64,000 nucleotides of DNA, from the NCBI RefSeq assembly GCF_009183655.1, contig NZ_WEIO01000005.1, positions 1-64,000 of the forward strand, read 5' to 3'. Shown here piece after piece: positions 11,218-18,380 of this stretch (its first letter is position 1; each line of letters opens with the position of its first letter). The notes beneath the pieces are model-generated. The model searched no databases. It saw only the letters and a list, made by a program, of their open reading frames with translations, and was not told where the DNA came from. Position numbers and translations under genes: made by a program. Source of the DNA: Bacillus aerolatus. Its GTDB lineage: Bacteria > Bacillota > Bacilli > Bacillales > Domibacillaceae.

Positions 11218-11399
11218 CTTCCAACCCCCTGCTCCTCTTACAAATATACTCACTCTTTCACTTAAAAAAGATCCGGTTAAAGCTTGTTCCGATTTCCAAT
11301 GTTAGTAATCATACTTCCCATTTTAGCATAAATGAAACCCGGCTTGCTATTAATAAGCGCACATACGTTCTGCATTTTTTCATTTTCACTTTTTCCCAC

Positions 11400-11437
11400 A
11401 AAAAAAGCCGATCCGTTCACCGGAAAGGCTTTTTTTC
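11400..11437 (-). terminator. Terminator of the sulfur cassette
   Basis: AAAAAAAGCC is complementary to GGCTTTTTTT with the inner stem CCG/CGG. On the minus strand the stem starts right after the tauE stop and ends in a T7 run, which makes it a strong intrinsic terminator. The symmetric A/T arms could serve both strands. Confidence 0.85.
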
Positions 11438-12222
11438 TAAAGGATAATATCGATCCAGATTTTAATCGCCGTAGCGGCAATTAGAACAGCAAGCAGCCAT
11501 TGCAGCAGCTTCGTATTCACCTTCTGTCCGGCTTTCGCACCGAGCGGAGAAGCAATGAGGCTTGCAATGATTACAATCAGCGCCGGCATAAACAGCACCT
11601 GTCCAGTCAGCAGCTTTCCTCCCGCGGAACCGATCGAAGAAAGAACTGTAATAGCAAGCGAGCTGGCAATCGTCATTCTCGTCGGGATTTTTAACATAAC
11701 GAGCATGATCGGCACGAGCAAAAACGCGCCGCCGGCTCCGACAACCCCGGCTCCGATTCCTGCGATGAAAGAGAGAGTGACGGCCAGCCATTTATTAAAT
11801 GTCACATCCTCCATTAACCGGTTATCCAAACTTTCCTTTGGCACGAACATCATCACAGCAGCAAGAGCGGCTAAAAGGCCGTATACAACATTCACCGTCG
11901 ACTCTGTCATATTTTCTGAGCCGAATCCGCCGATAAAGCTGCCCGCCAGCGCAGCAGCCCCCATATACACAATTAATGTTTTATTTAAGTAATCACTTTT
12001 CCGGTACGCCCATACACCAGCAATCGTCGCAAAAAACACTTGCACAGCACTGATGCCCGCCACTTCATGAGCGCTAAAAGCGGCAAATCCCAGCAGCGGC
12101 GGGATATATAAAAGCAGCGGATAATTAATAATCGCCCCGCCGACCCCAACCATTCCTGATAAAAAGGAGCCGGCAAAGCCGATTAAAAATACTGTCGCCA
12201 TCCATCCTATCGACCAATCCAT
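11437..12222 (-). CDS. TauE/SafE-family sulfite/sulfur-anion exporter
   Basis: This 261-residue membrane protein has about eight TM segments in two repeats, each with the family's glycine-rich motif ([15 protein letters not shown] near residue 25, [14 protein letters not shown] near 160). The family exports sulfite, sulfoacetate or related anions. It lies 25 bases after a rhodanese gene in a cassette resembling B. subtilis yrkEFHIJ (YrkJ) and the Staphylococcus cst locus. There TauE is thought to expel sulfite or thiosulfate formed during persulfide detoxification. Substrate is inferred from context. Confidence 0.85.
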   Translation of the reverse strand: MDWSIGWMATVFLIGFAGSFLSGMVGVGGAIINYPLLLYIPPLLGFAAFSAHEVAGISAVQVFFATIAGVWAYRKSDYLNKTLIVYMGAAALAGSFIGGFGSENMTESTVNVVYGLLAALAAVMMFVPKESLDNRLMEDVTFNKWLAVTLSFIAGIGAGVVGAGGAFLLVPIMLVMLKIPTRMTIASSLAITVLSSIGSAGGKLLTGQVLFMPALIVIIASLIASPLGAKAGQKVNTKLLQWLLAVLIAATAIKIWIDIIL

Positions 12223-12247
12223 CGCTTCTTCTCCCCTTTCCTATTTT

Positions 12248-12607
12248 TTAGTTCCATGTGCTAATACCACCAGCTACATTCGTAATATTCGTGAATCCTT
12301 TTTTCTTTAATAAGCGAGCTGCCTTTTGACTGCGCATGCCGCTTTGGCACATGACAACGACTTCTTTCTTAGAGTCCAGTTCATTCATCCGGGCAGACAG
12401 CTGCTGCAGTGGAATATTTTTAAAACCATTAATGTGACCAGCTTTAAATTCTGCCGGTGTCCGGACATCGATCCATTGTTTATCTTTTTTTCTCATTTCC
12501 TTCTTCAGCTCAGCAGCTGTTGTATTCCGAATTCCTGCGGCCGGCAGCATATTTTTAATAGCGATAAAAACAAATAAAGCTAGCAATATATAAAAAATTA
12601 TAGACAT
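12248..12607 (-). CDS. Membrane-anchored single-domain rhodanese
   Basis: This 119-residue protein has one N-terminal TM segment (residues 2-20) followed by a rhodanese domain with the active-site loop CQSGMRS (Cys87). Rhodaneses carry sulfane sulfur as a cysteine persulfide. The domain would be cytoplasmic or membrane-proximal. It is followed by tauE, and an ATACCCC half-site of the CsoR/CstR operator type lies 23-29 bases upstream of its start. The donor and acceptor cannot be read from sequence. Confidence 0.88.
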   Translation of the reverse strand: MSIIFYILLALFVFIAIKNMLPAAGIRNTTAAELKKEMRKKDKQWIDVRTPAEFKAGHINGFKNIPLQQLSARMNELDSKKEVVVMCQSGMRSQKAARLLKKKGFTNITNVAGGISTWN

Positions 12608-12629
12608 TATTTATCTCCCTTTACGGACA

Positions 12630-12636
12630 GGGGTAT
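12630..12636 (-). promoter_or_regulatory. ATACCCC half-operator before the rhodanese gene
   Basis: ATACCCC on the minus strand matches the two half-sites upstream of the MBL-rhodanese gene (14479-14516). It lies between the cstR remnant and the rhodanese start. Only one half is seen here, so function is uncertain. Confidence 0.4.
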
Positions 12637-12653
12637 GTTACCTCTCAAAAAAA

Positions 12654-12758
12654 TTAACGGCTCTTTACTAAAAGATCAACCGCTTCTTTCACAAGTGTAT
12701 CTGTCTGTTCTTCGTGCTCAATGTTGGCACGGAGGCACTGCTCCAAGTTTTGGCTGAC
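12654..12758 (-). pseudogene. C-terminal remnant of a CstR-type (DUF156) repressor
   Basis: The minus strand reads 34 codons ending in a stop: VSQNLEQCLRANIEHEEQ, then about ten residues, then EAVDLLVKSR. This is the C-terminal third of CstR/CsoR-family repressors. It includes the second persulfide-sensing Cys (NLEQC) and the typical EAVxLLVKS end. No N-terminal helix, start codon or ribosome site precedes it; upstream the frame runs into the hairpin after the glutaredoxin gene (12764-12788). The 5' two thirds, with the first sensing Cys, are therefore deleted. CstR normally represses exactly this type of operon. Confidence 0.75.
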
Positions 12759-12763
12759 GGAAA

Positions 12764-12788
12764 GATGCCAGGCAATACGCCTGGCATC
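12764..12788 (-). terminator. Hairpin after glutaredoxin gene
   Basis: Perfect 10-base arms GATGCCAGGC / GCCTGGCATC enclose a five-base loop, seven bases past the glutaredoxin stop. The following TTTCC is a weak T tract, so termination may be partial, allowing read-through to the rhodanese and tauE. Confidence 0.55.
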
Positions 12789-12794
12789 AAAGAA

Positions 12795-13025
12795 TTATTT
12801 AATTAACGTCATAACAGCATCCGGGTCAAAGCCAAGAATCCACTGTCCGTTAATTTCCGTTTGCGGCACACCCATCTGGCCTGTCGTTTCCACGAGGCGC
12901 TGTGCAGCTTCACGGTCTTGCTGGACATTTACTTCTGTAAATGGAATGCTCTGTTCATTTAAAAAGTTTTTCATCATATCGCAGTAAGGGCATGTGTTTG
13001 TTGAGTAAACTGTTACTTGATTCAT
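12795..13025 (-). CDS. Glutaredoxin/NrdH-like thiol oxidoreductase
   Basis: This 76-residue thioredoxin-fold protein has the redox motif CPYC at residues 12-15 and the cis-Pro segment (MGVPQTEING). The length fits NrdH/glutaredoxin-like proteins. Placed 15 bases after the MBL-rhodanese gene, it probably reduces persulfides or mixed disulfides produced in this pathway. No ribonucleotide reductase gene is nearby to suggest an NrdH role. Confidence 0.85.
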   Translation of the reverse strand: MNQVTVYSTNTCPYCDMMKNFLNEQSIPFTEVNVQQDREAAQRLVETTGQMGVPQTEINGQWILGFDPDAVMTLIK

Positions 13026-13040
13026 TTTTATTCCTCCTTG

Positions 13041-14453
13041 TTATGCTTTTTCAATTGGCCCGTTTTCTTTTTTCCAGCCGGCAAAGCCGCTCGCCAAGTT
13101 TTCAATGTTTTTGAATCCATTCGCTTGCAGCAAGCTCGTGCCGATAGCAGAACGGGCGCCGGATTGGCAATGAACGATGATTTTTTTGTCCTTCGGCAAA
13201 CTGTCCACTGCTTCTTCCAAATAACCGAGCATATGGTGGTGAGCTGTTGGAATATGACCCGCCTCCCATTCTTGCTGCTGGCGGATATCAATGACATACA
13301 CATCATCTTTTTCATATTGGGCTTTTAATTGCTTGACGTCAATGTTTGCATACTTTTCGAGCGAAGGAACTTCACTTACAACACGTGGGCTCGCAAAAGC
13401 TGCAATTTTATCAAGACCGATCGATTCAAGTGAATGCTGGATATCATGTGTCTGTTCTTTCTCCGCAATGATAACGAGTTTTTTGTCATAATCAAGAATC
13501 CACCCGGCCCAGTTCGTGAAAATTTTTGTATAAGGCAAATTGATCGTTCCTTCAATATGTCCCTGGGCAAACTCGCTGCCATTTCTCGTGTCAATGACAA
13601 TCACATCGTCTTGATTTAAATACTTTTCCAAGCCGTCCAAGCTTTCCTCGTAAGGAATCGTTTCATTCGCCAGCACACTCGGGCCAATTTTATTTACTTT
13701 TTTCATGACCGCAAAGTATTTAGGCGGTTCCGGCTGGTCTTTCAGCAACTCTTTTTGGAATTCTTCTTTGCTTTCTTCTTTCAGTGCCCAATTGTTGGCT
13801 TTTTCATAGCCGACAGTTGAGATCGGCACTGCACCAAGCGATTTACCGCAGGCACTTCCGGCACCATGGCCCGGCCAGACGATTAAGTAATCCGGCAGCT
13901 GCTTAAACTTTTGGACAGAATCAAACATTTGCGAAGCTCCGGAATCAGCCGTTCCTTTTACTCCAGCGGCTTTTTCCAGCAAATCCGGGCGTCCGACGTC
14001 ACCCACGAACACAAAGTCACCAGTAAAAATCCCCATCGGCTCCTCTGAACCACCGCCTTTGTCCGTTAAAATGAAGGAAATACTTTCCGGAGTATGTCCG
14101 GGAGTATGCATTACTTTAAATTCCACATTTCCAATCATAAAAACATCGCCGTCTTTCACAAGTTTGGCAGAAAGATTGTCCGTGTACTGATATTTCCAAT
14201 TCTCGTCACCTTCATCTGATAAATATAAGGTCACTCCATAATCGTTTGCCAGCTGGCGCGCTCCCGAAACAAAGTCCGCATGAATGTGCGTTTCAGCTGC
14301 CGCCGTCAACTGGAACCCTTCTTTTCTCGCTGTTTCAACGTAAGGTGTAATGTCACGTGCCGGGTCGATCACAATTGCTTCCCCTGTTTTTTGACAAGCC
14401 ACCATATAAGAATATTGAGCTAATTTTTCATCGAAATAAGAACGAAAAAACAT
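13041..14453 (-). CDS. MBL-fold/rhodanese persulfide dioxygenase-like protein (CstB/YrkH type)
   Basis: This 470-residue protein has an N-terminal metallo-beta-lactamase domain with THIHADF (His56, His58, Asp60), HTPGHTPES and FTGD. Two rhodanese domains follow. The first (about 265-350) lacks a catalytic Cys (IIAEKEQTH) and the second has an intact loop CQSGARS near residue 430. This is the layout of Staphylococcus CstB, which oxidises persulfide sulfur to thiosulfate, and of B. subtilis YrkH. It is the first gene of the cassette. A sigma-A promoter carrying ATACCCC/GGGGTAT sites lies just upstream. Confidence 0.88.
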   Translation of the reverse strand: MFFRSYFDEKLAQYSYMVACQKTGEAIVIDPARDITPYVETARKEGFQLTAAAETHIHADFVSGARQLANDYGVTLYLSDEGDENWKYQYTDNLSAKLVKDGDVFMIGNVEFKVMHTPGHTPESISFILTDKGGGSEEPMGIFTGDFVFVGDVGRPDLLEKAAGVKGTADSGASQMFDSVQKFKQLPDYLIVWPGHGAGSACGKSLGAVPISTVGYEKANNWALKEESKEEFQKELLKDQPEPPKYFAVMKKVNKIGPSVLANETIPYEESLDGLEKYLNQDDVIVIDTRNGSEFAQGHIEGTINLPYTKIFTNWAGWILDYDKKLVIIAEKEQTHDIQHSLESIGLDKIAAFASPRVVSEVPSLEKYANIDVKQLKAQYEKDDVYVIDIRQQQEWEAGHIPTAHHHMLGYLEEAVDSLPKDKKIIVHCQSGARSAIGTSLLQANGFKNIENLASGFAGWKKENGPIEKA

Positions 14454-14478
14454 AAAGTAATTCCTCCTTTTACCTAGC

Positions 14479-14516
14479 GGGGTATATCAAGCTTATCTTT
14501 ATAATACCCCATACCC
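14479..14516 (-). promoter_or_regulatory. Candidate CstR/CsoR-family operator
   Basis: GGGGTAT (14479-14485) faces ATACCCC (14504-14510), which is immediately followed by a second ATACCC (14511-14516). Such GC-centred, AT-flanked inverted half-sites are typical of CsoR/CstR-family repressors. The right pair lies within the promoter spacer and the left site beside the transcription start. The repressor gene in this cassette is truncated. Confidence 0.55.
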
Positions 14517-14529
14517 TATTTAATTTCAA
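14501..14529 (-). promoter_or_regulatory. Sigma-A promoter of the sulfur cassette
   Basis: On the minus strand TTGAAA (14524-14529) and TATTAT (14501-14506) are 17 bases apart, one mismatch from consensus in each hexamer. It lies 48 bases before the MBL-rhodanese ATG and overlaps the operator-like ATACCC repeats. Confidence 0.65.
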
Positions 14530-14559
14530 GAGAAAGAGCTGATTTTTTGATAGGAAGTG

Positions 14560-14640
14560 TTTGTCATTTTGGAGATTTTGTTCACGTTGCGGGCGCGTTG
14601 TTCGTCAATTTAGCTATTTTCTTCACGAATTCAAGCTTTT
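14560..14640. repeat. Short copy of the alternating 21/20 bp array
   Basis: Four units with the anchor TTC (or TTT) at 14560, 14581, 14601 and 14622, spaced 21, 20 and 21 bases. The units match those of the longer array at 30369-30573 (TTCGTCAATTTAGCTA, TTCACGAATT). It is non-coding and lies between the sulfur cassette promoter and csbA. Confidence 0.7.
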
Positions 14641-14663
14641 TTATCCATTTACCCATTTTCCCA

Positions 14664-14712
14664 TAAAGAAATCCCGTCTGCCGTTGACGACCGGCAGACG
14701 GGATTTCTTATT
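14664..14712 (-). terminator. Perfect 18 bp inverted repeat, probable csbA terminator
   Basis: Arms 14666-14683 and 14692-14709 are perfectly complementary (AAGAAATCCCGTCTGCCG) around an eight-base loop. The outer A/T bases could act as a terminator on either strand. The only gene pointing at it is csbA, whose stop lies 255 bases away across an inserted repeat element. Confidence 0.55.
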
Positions 14713-14727
14713 TATGCGATTTTCTTT

Positions 14728-14963
14728 TTGTCTAGCTTCAGCGCCTAGCCCCTCGAGGTCAAATAACCTTTCCCCAATGAAGTCAAAGGGCGGACTTCTT
14801 TCTAGAAAAGCGGAGCCGACTGCTCTGGGGCGACAAGCATATGACAGGATGACGAAATGGCGCTTTTCAGCCATACAGTCAGACTGGCATATGACCTCGA
14901 GCCCCAAGGAGGCGCAGCTGGACAGGGGAAAGAACATTTGCTTGTCGGGGCTGATCAAGGCGC
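14728..14963. repeat. Dispersed repeat element (CCTCGAGG / GCGCTTACGC type)
   Basis: The element begins near GTCTAGCTTCAGCGCCTAGC and CCCTCGAGG, carries a partial second copy in inverse order (GACCTCGAGCCCC...GGCGCAGCTGGAC, 14890-14920) and ends with CTTGTCGGGGCTGATCAAGG plus GCGCTTACGCTTTTC. The same blocks in the opposite orientation occur at about 43030-43150. The end block overlaps the csbA stop codon. No open frame with a ribosome site is present, so it looks like a MITE-like or palindromic intergenic element. Confidence 0.65.
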
Positions 14964-15191
14964 TTACGCTTTTCTTGCCTTCATCATACGGTTGGACAGC
15001 CAGAAACCGGCTGTTAAGGAAGCAGCGTCGATAATAATCAGCGGCCACGTGTGGGTGTAGCCTTTATATGCGGAAGCTGCTATTAAAGCAACGGTCAAAC
15101 CGAGGCCTAAAAAGTGATTGAACGTTACTCTTGTAAAAAAGACGACGAGAAAGCCGGGCAGGAAAATTGCCATTATTATTTTATCTATCAT
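14964..15191 (-). CDS. csbA: CsbA-family small membrane protein
   Basis: This 75-residue protein has three to four hydrophobic segments and the family signature FFTRVTFNHFLGLGLTVAL. Length and sequence fit B. subtilis CsbA (76 residues, sigma-B regulated, function unknown). GGAGAGTG precedes the ATG. Its last codons (KARKA-stop) and the stop lie in the terminal block of a dispersed repeat, so the C-terminus may have been replaced by the insertion. No clear sigma-B promoter was found upstream. Confidence 0.85.
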   Translation of the reverse strand: MIDKIIMAIFLPGFLVVFFTRVTFNHFLGLGLTVALIAASAYKGYTHTWPLIIIDAASLTAGFWLSNRMMKARKA

Positions 15192-15275
15192 GTTCTCACT
15201 CTCCGCAAGAAGCTTTTGTTGCCTTCATCATACTGAAACCTTGTCCATTTAAAAAGCCCTTTTCCGAAAATCATA

Positions 15276-15920
15276 TTATTTTTTCTCATATTTTTGGACA
15301 ATCATTTCTGTCATGTAGTTGAGCTCATTGTAAGGAATGAATTCTTCAGAAAGCATGTCCGGCAAAATGTTTTCGATAAAATACTGCACACAATTCATAT
15401 CATGGAATTCCATAATTGTGGACAAAGCTTCTTTATAAATTTCAAGAAAAAGCGGCTCCGGATTGCGTTTTAAAATTTCTCCGAATGACTCGTAAAGCAA
15501 GTCGATTTTATCTGCTACTGATAAAATCCTTCCTTCTAGCGTATCGTCTTTTCCTTCTTTAAATCGTTCAACGTATATGCTTTGCAATTCTTCAGGGAAT
15601 TCCTGCTCGACAAACTTCTTTGCCATTTGCTCTTCCACTTGTGAAAATAAGTCCTTTAATTCTTTCGTAGCATACTTTACAGGTGTTTTAATGTCTCCGG
15701 TGAACAGCTCTGCATAGTCGTGGTTCAATGCTTTCTCGTACAAAGCCCGCCAATTTACTTCCACACCGGCCAGTTCTTCAATCGTCCCTAAAAATTGTGC
15801 GATTTTCGTCACTTTGAACGAATGGGCAGCCACCGTGTGCGACTGGTATTTAAATTTTCCCGGCAATCTGAATAAATGCTCTAAGTCAGATAAACTTTTA
15901 AAATAATTATGTATTCCCAT
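15276..15920 (-). CDS. HD-domain phosphohydrolase, YfbR/HDDC2-like
   Basis: This 214-residue protein starts at the ATG at 15920, because GGGGAGGAG lies about ten bases upstream and the family begins there. Metal-binding and catalytic residues of YfbR-type 5'-deoxynucleotidases are in place: His33 in AAHSF, His67-Asp68 in NHDYAELFTGD, Asp76, and the later Asp in SVADKIDLL. It probably dephosphorylates nucleoside monophosphates, but the substrate is not proven. It is monocistronic and divergent from uppP. Confidence 0.8.
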   Translation of the reverse strand: MGIHNYFKSLSDLEHLFRLPGKFKYQSHTVAAHSFKVTKIAQFLGTIEELAGVEVNWRALYEKALNHDYAELFTGDIKTPVKYATKELKDLFSQVEEQMAKKFVEQEFPEELQSIYVERFKEGKDDTLEGRILSVADKIDLLYESFGEILKRNPEPLFLEIYKEALSTIMEFHDMNCVQYFIENILPDMLSEEFIPYNELNYMTEMIVQKYEKK

Positions 15921-16067
15921 AAAATCATCACTCCTCCCCAGAACTAAAAGCAAGATCAGTCAGCAAAAGAAAAAATCATGGCATTTCCTCGTTTACCTAG
16001 ACATATTTTCATTGTAGCCATACAATCGTTAAGTGGCTATTTATTTTACTTTTTTGAGGTGACAAAA

Positions 16068-16898
16068 ATGAATTGGTGGGAATTATTCGTTGCTTTTATT
16101 CTCGGTCTTGTGGAAGGGGCCACTGAGTTTGCGCCTGTTTCTTCAACAGGACACATGATTATTGTGGACGATATTTTGTTAAAATCGAAAGAATTATTTT
16201 CAGCGCCGGTGGCAAATACGTTTAAAGTGGTGATTCAGCTCGGATCGATTTTGGCGGTCGTCGTTGTTTTTAAAGACCGGATTATTAACCTTCTCGGCTT
16301 GCAAAAAAGAACGAGTGCAACGTATCAGGCTGGTCCCCGGCTGACGCTGCTCCAAGTGTTCGTTGGATTGATTCCAGCTATTGTGCTTGGATTTTTGTTT
16401 GAAGATTACATTGATAAACATTTATTTAATTTGAATACCGTACTAATTGGACTAGTTGCCGGTGCGGTGCTTATGCTCGCAGCTGACTGGCTGGCGCCGG
16501 CACGGGTAAAAACCGAAACTGTTGATGACATTACGTATAAACAAGCATTTCTCATTGGCTTATTCCAATGTATTGCGCTCTGGCCCGGCTTTTCCCGTTC
16601 TGGCTCCACTATCTCTGGAGGCGTTCTGCTCGGCATGAGCCATCGGGCAGCCGCTGACTTTACCTTTATCATGGCCATGCCAATCATGGCTGGCGCGAGT
16701 GCATTATCACTGATCAAAAACTGGGAGCACTTCACAATCGACGCTCTCCCATTTTTCATTGTCGGCTTCATCAGCGCCTTTATCTTCGCCCTGGTGTCCA
16801 TCCGCTTCTTCCTAGCACTCATTAACAAAGTCAAACTCACACCATTCGCCATCTACCGAATCGTGCTCGCAGCATTCATATACTTTGTATTTGTCTAA
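16068..16898 (+). CDS. uppP: Undecaprenyl-diphosphatase UppP/BacA
   Basis: This 276-residue polytopic membrane enzyme dephosphorylates undecaprenyl pyrophosphate so the lipid carrier can be reused in cell-wall synthesis; overexpression of the family gives bacitracin resistance. Signature motifs are EGATEFAPVSSTGH (residues 17-30) and WPGFSRSGSTISGG near 175. The ATG at 16068 is chosen for GAGGTGAC seven bases upstream and the family N-terminus; an in-frame ATG at 15978 would add 30 unrelated residues. Confidence 0.96.
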   Translation: MNWWELFVAFILGLVEGATEFAPVSSTGHMIIVDDILLKSKELFSAPVANTFKVVIQLGSILAVVVVFKDRIINLLGLQKRTSATYQAGPRLTLLQVFVGLIPAIVLGFLFEDYIDKHLFNLNTVLIGLVAGAVLMLAADWLAPARVKTETVDDITYKQAFLIGLFQCIALWPGFSRSGSTISGGVLLGMSHRAAADFTFIMAMPIMAGASALSLIKNWEHFTIDALPFFIVGFISAFIFALVSIRFFLALINKVKLTPFAIYRIVLAAFIYFVFV

Positions 16899-16901
16899 GA
16901 A

Positions 16902-16917
16902 AAGCGGAAGGCGCGAT
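16902..16917. repeat. Terminal block of dispersed repeat after uppP
   Basis: GAAAAGCGGAAGGCGC begins about four bases past the uppP stop. The same block, on the minus strand, directly follows the secA stop (30691-30708), and a variant supplies the csbA stop. Only this end block is present here. Confidence 0.5.
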
Positions 16918-16982
16918 TGATGAACAACTTGCCGAAAACGTGATGAAATCAGCTAAACTGTTCAAAAAATAACTTGCATGCT

Positions 16983-17014
16983 AAAAAAAGCCTGATTCGC
17001 TAAGCGAATCAGGC
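16983..17014 (-). terminator. Terminator overlapping the hemolysin-family stop codon
   Basis: GCCTGATTCGC (16990-17000) pairs perfectly with GCGAATCAGGC (17004-17014). On the minus strand the stop TGA lies within the first arm and the stem is followed by T7. On the plus strand the TTCTTCT tail may also stop uppP transcripts. Confidence 0.85.
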
Positions 17015-18346
17015 TTCTTCTAACATATCCCCGACTACCGGTGAAGGTGCGGGGGCTTCTTTTGTGACTTCGATGAATTTAATGTGGTAGCCGTCGAGTT
17101 CAATGACTTTAAATGTGCAGCCGCCCCGTTCGATTGTGTCGCCTTCCTGGACTTCGAATTTCTCCGTTAACACCCAGCCGCCGACTGTATCGATGTCTTC
17201 CTCATCGATATCAAGTCCGAATAAGTCATTCACTTCGCTGAGCAGCACTTTTCCATCAAGGATCATTTGCTGGTCGTTTACCCGCTTAATCATCGGGGTT
17301 TCGTCCTGGTCAAACTCGTCGCGGATTTCGCCGACGATTTCTTCAAGAATGTCTTCTGTTGTGACAAGACCGGCTGTGCCGCCGTACTCATCAATTAAGA
17401 TCGCCATTTGAATGCGTTCTTTTTGCATTTTCACGAGCAACTCATGAATGGCAATGGACTCAATTACTTGAATGACAGGACGAATGTAATGATCAATCGT
17501 GAGATTTTTTTTCTTTTCATCTCTAATGTAATCCGTCAGCACTTCTTTCATGTTGACCATGCCGACGATGCGGTCTTTGTCACCATCCGCAATCGGGTAG
17601 CGTGTATAGTTTTCTTCTATGGCTGTGACGATACACTGCTCCACTGTTTGCGACTTGTCAAAAGCCGTCACTTCTGTACGCGGAACCATAATCTCTTTTG
17701 CGAGACGGTCATCAAATTCAAAAATATTATTCACATATTTATATTCCGATTGATTAATTTCTCCGCTTTTCAAGCTTTCCGATAAAATCATACGCAATTC
17801 TTCTTCTGTATGAGCCATTTCATTTTCCGAAACTGGCTTGAAGCCGAATAATCTGATTAACAGCCTAGAAGCTCCGTTTAATGCTTTAATGAATGGATAC
17901 ATCAGGCGGTAAAAAATAATCATTGGTTTGGCAAACAGCAAGGTGACCTCTTCCGCCTTTTGAATCGCCACTGTTTTTGGCGCTAATTCACCAACAACGA
18001 CGTGTAAAAAGGTAATTGTTGAAAAAGCGATCACAAACGACAATACCGTGACTAAAGACTCCGACAAATTCAGCTGTACAAACAGCGGATGCAGCAACCG
18101 TTCCACAGTCGGTTCGCCGAGCCACCCGAGCCCGAGAGCTGTCACTGTGATCCCTAACTGACACGCGGATAAGTACTCATCAAGATTCGTAATGATCTTC
18201 TTAGCGGCTTTCGTATTGGCACGTCCTTCTGCTGCCAACTGGTCGATCCTTGTGCTCCTAACCTTTACAATTGCAAACTCGGTCGCTACGAAGAAACCGG
18301 TTAACGCAATCAAAAAGGCAACCATGATTAAGTTTAATATGTCCAA
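17009..18346 (-). CDS. CNNM/CorC-type transporter-associated protein (hemolysin family)
   Basis: This 445-residue protein has an N-terminal CNNM/DUF21 membrane domain (about 1-195, four TM segments), a CBS pair (about 205-335) and a C-terminal CorC_HlyC domain (about 350-425). This is the layout of B. subtilis YhdP/YqhB/YugS; relatives function in Mg2+ efflux or ion homeostasis. The start is TTG at 18346 preceded by AAGGA. That ribosome site is the 3' arm of a hairpin, and an upstream micro-ORF overlaps the start, suggesting translational control. Confidence 0.85.
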   Translation of the reverse strand: MDILNLIMVAFLIALTGFFVATEFAIVKVRSTRIDQLAAEGRANTKAAKKIITNLDEYLSACQLGITVTALGLGWLGEPTVERLLHPLFVQLNLSESLVTVLSFVIAFSTITFLHVVVGELAPKTVAIQKAEEVTLLFAKPMIIFYRLMYPFIKALNGASRLLIRLFGFKPVSENEMAHTEEELRMILSESLKSGEINQSEYKYVNNIFEFDDRLAKEIMVPRTEVTAFDKSQTVEQCIVTAIEENYTRYPIADGDKDRIVGMVNMKEVLTDYIRDEKKKNLTIDHYIRPVIQVIESIAIHELLVKMQKERIQMAILIDEYGGTAGLVTTEDILEEIVGEIRDEFDQDETPMIKRVNDQQMILDGKVLLSEVNDLFGLDIDEEDIDTVGGWVLTEKFEVQEGDTIERGGCTFKVIELDGYHIKFIEVTKEAPAPSPVVGDMLEEA

Positions 18347-18378
18347 ATAAGATCCTTGCGGCGAGCGTTGTGCCGCAA
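18334..18378 (-). CDS. Possible 14-codon leader peptide upstream of the CNNM gene
   Basis: A TTG codon (18378) lies seven bases after a strong GGAGGTG (18386-18392) and opens a 14-codon frame (MRHNARRKDLIWTY) ending in TAA at 18334, inside the CNNM coding start. GGAGGTG is the best ribosome site in the region but is out of frame with the CNNM protein. It could couple or attenuate translation. The peptide is unlike anything I recognise. Confidence 0.35.
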   Translation of the reverse strand: MRHNARRKDLIWTY

Positions 18379-18380
18379 GG
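18354..18380 (-). promoter_or_regulatory. Hairpin covering the ribosome site of the CNNM gene
   Basis: Perfect 9-base arms CCTTGCGGC / GCCGCAAGG. In the mRNA the second arm contains the AAGG of the CNNM ribosome binding site, so folding would block initiation. Translation of the leader frame would disrupt the stem. Confidence 0.5.

Noticed and set aside
15978-16067. N-terminal extension of uppP
   Set aside because: No ribosome site at 15978 and the extra 30 residues are not part of the UppP family.
16905-16970. Plus-strand tail AEGAIDEQLAENVMKSAKLF after uppP
   Set aside because: It starts inside a dispersed repeat block and has no start codon with a ribosome site; could be a decayed gene end, but nothing identifies it.
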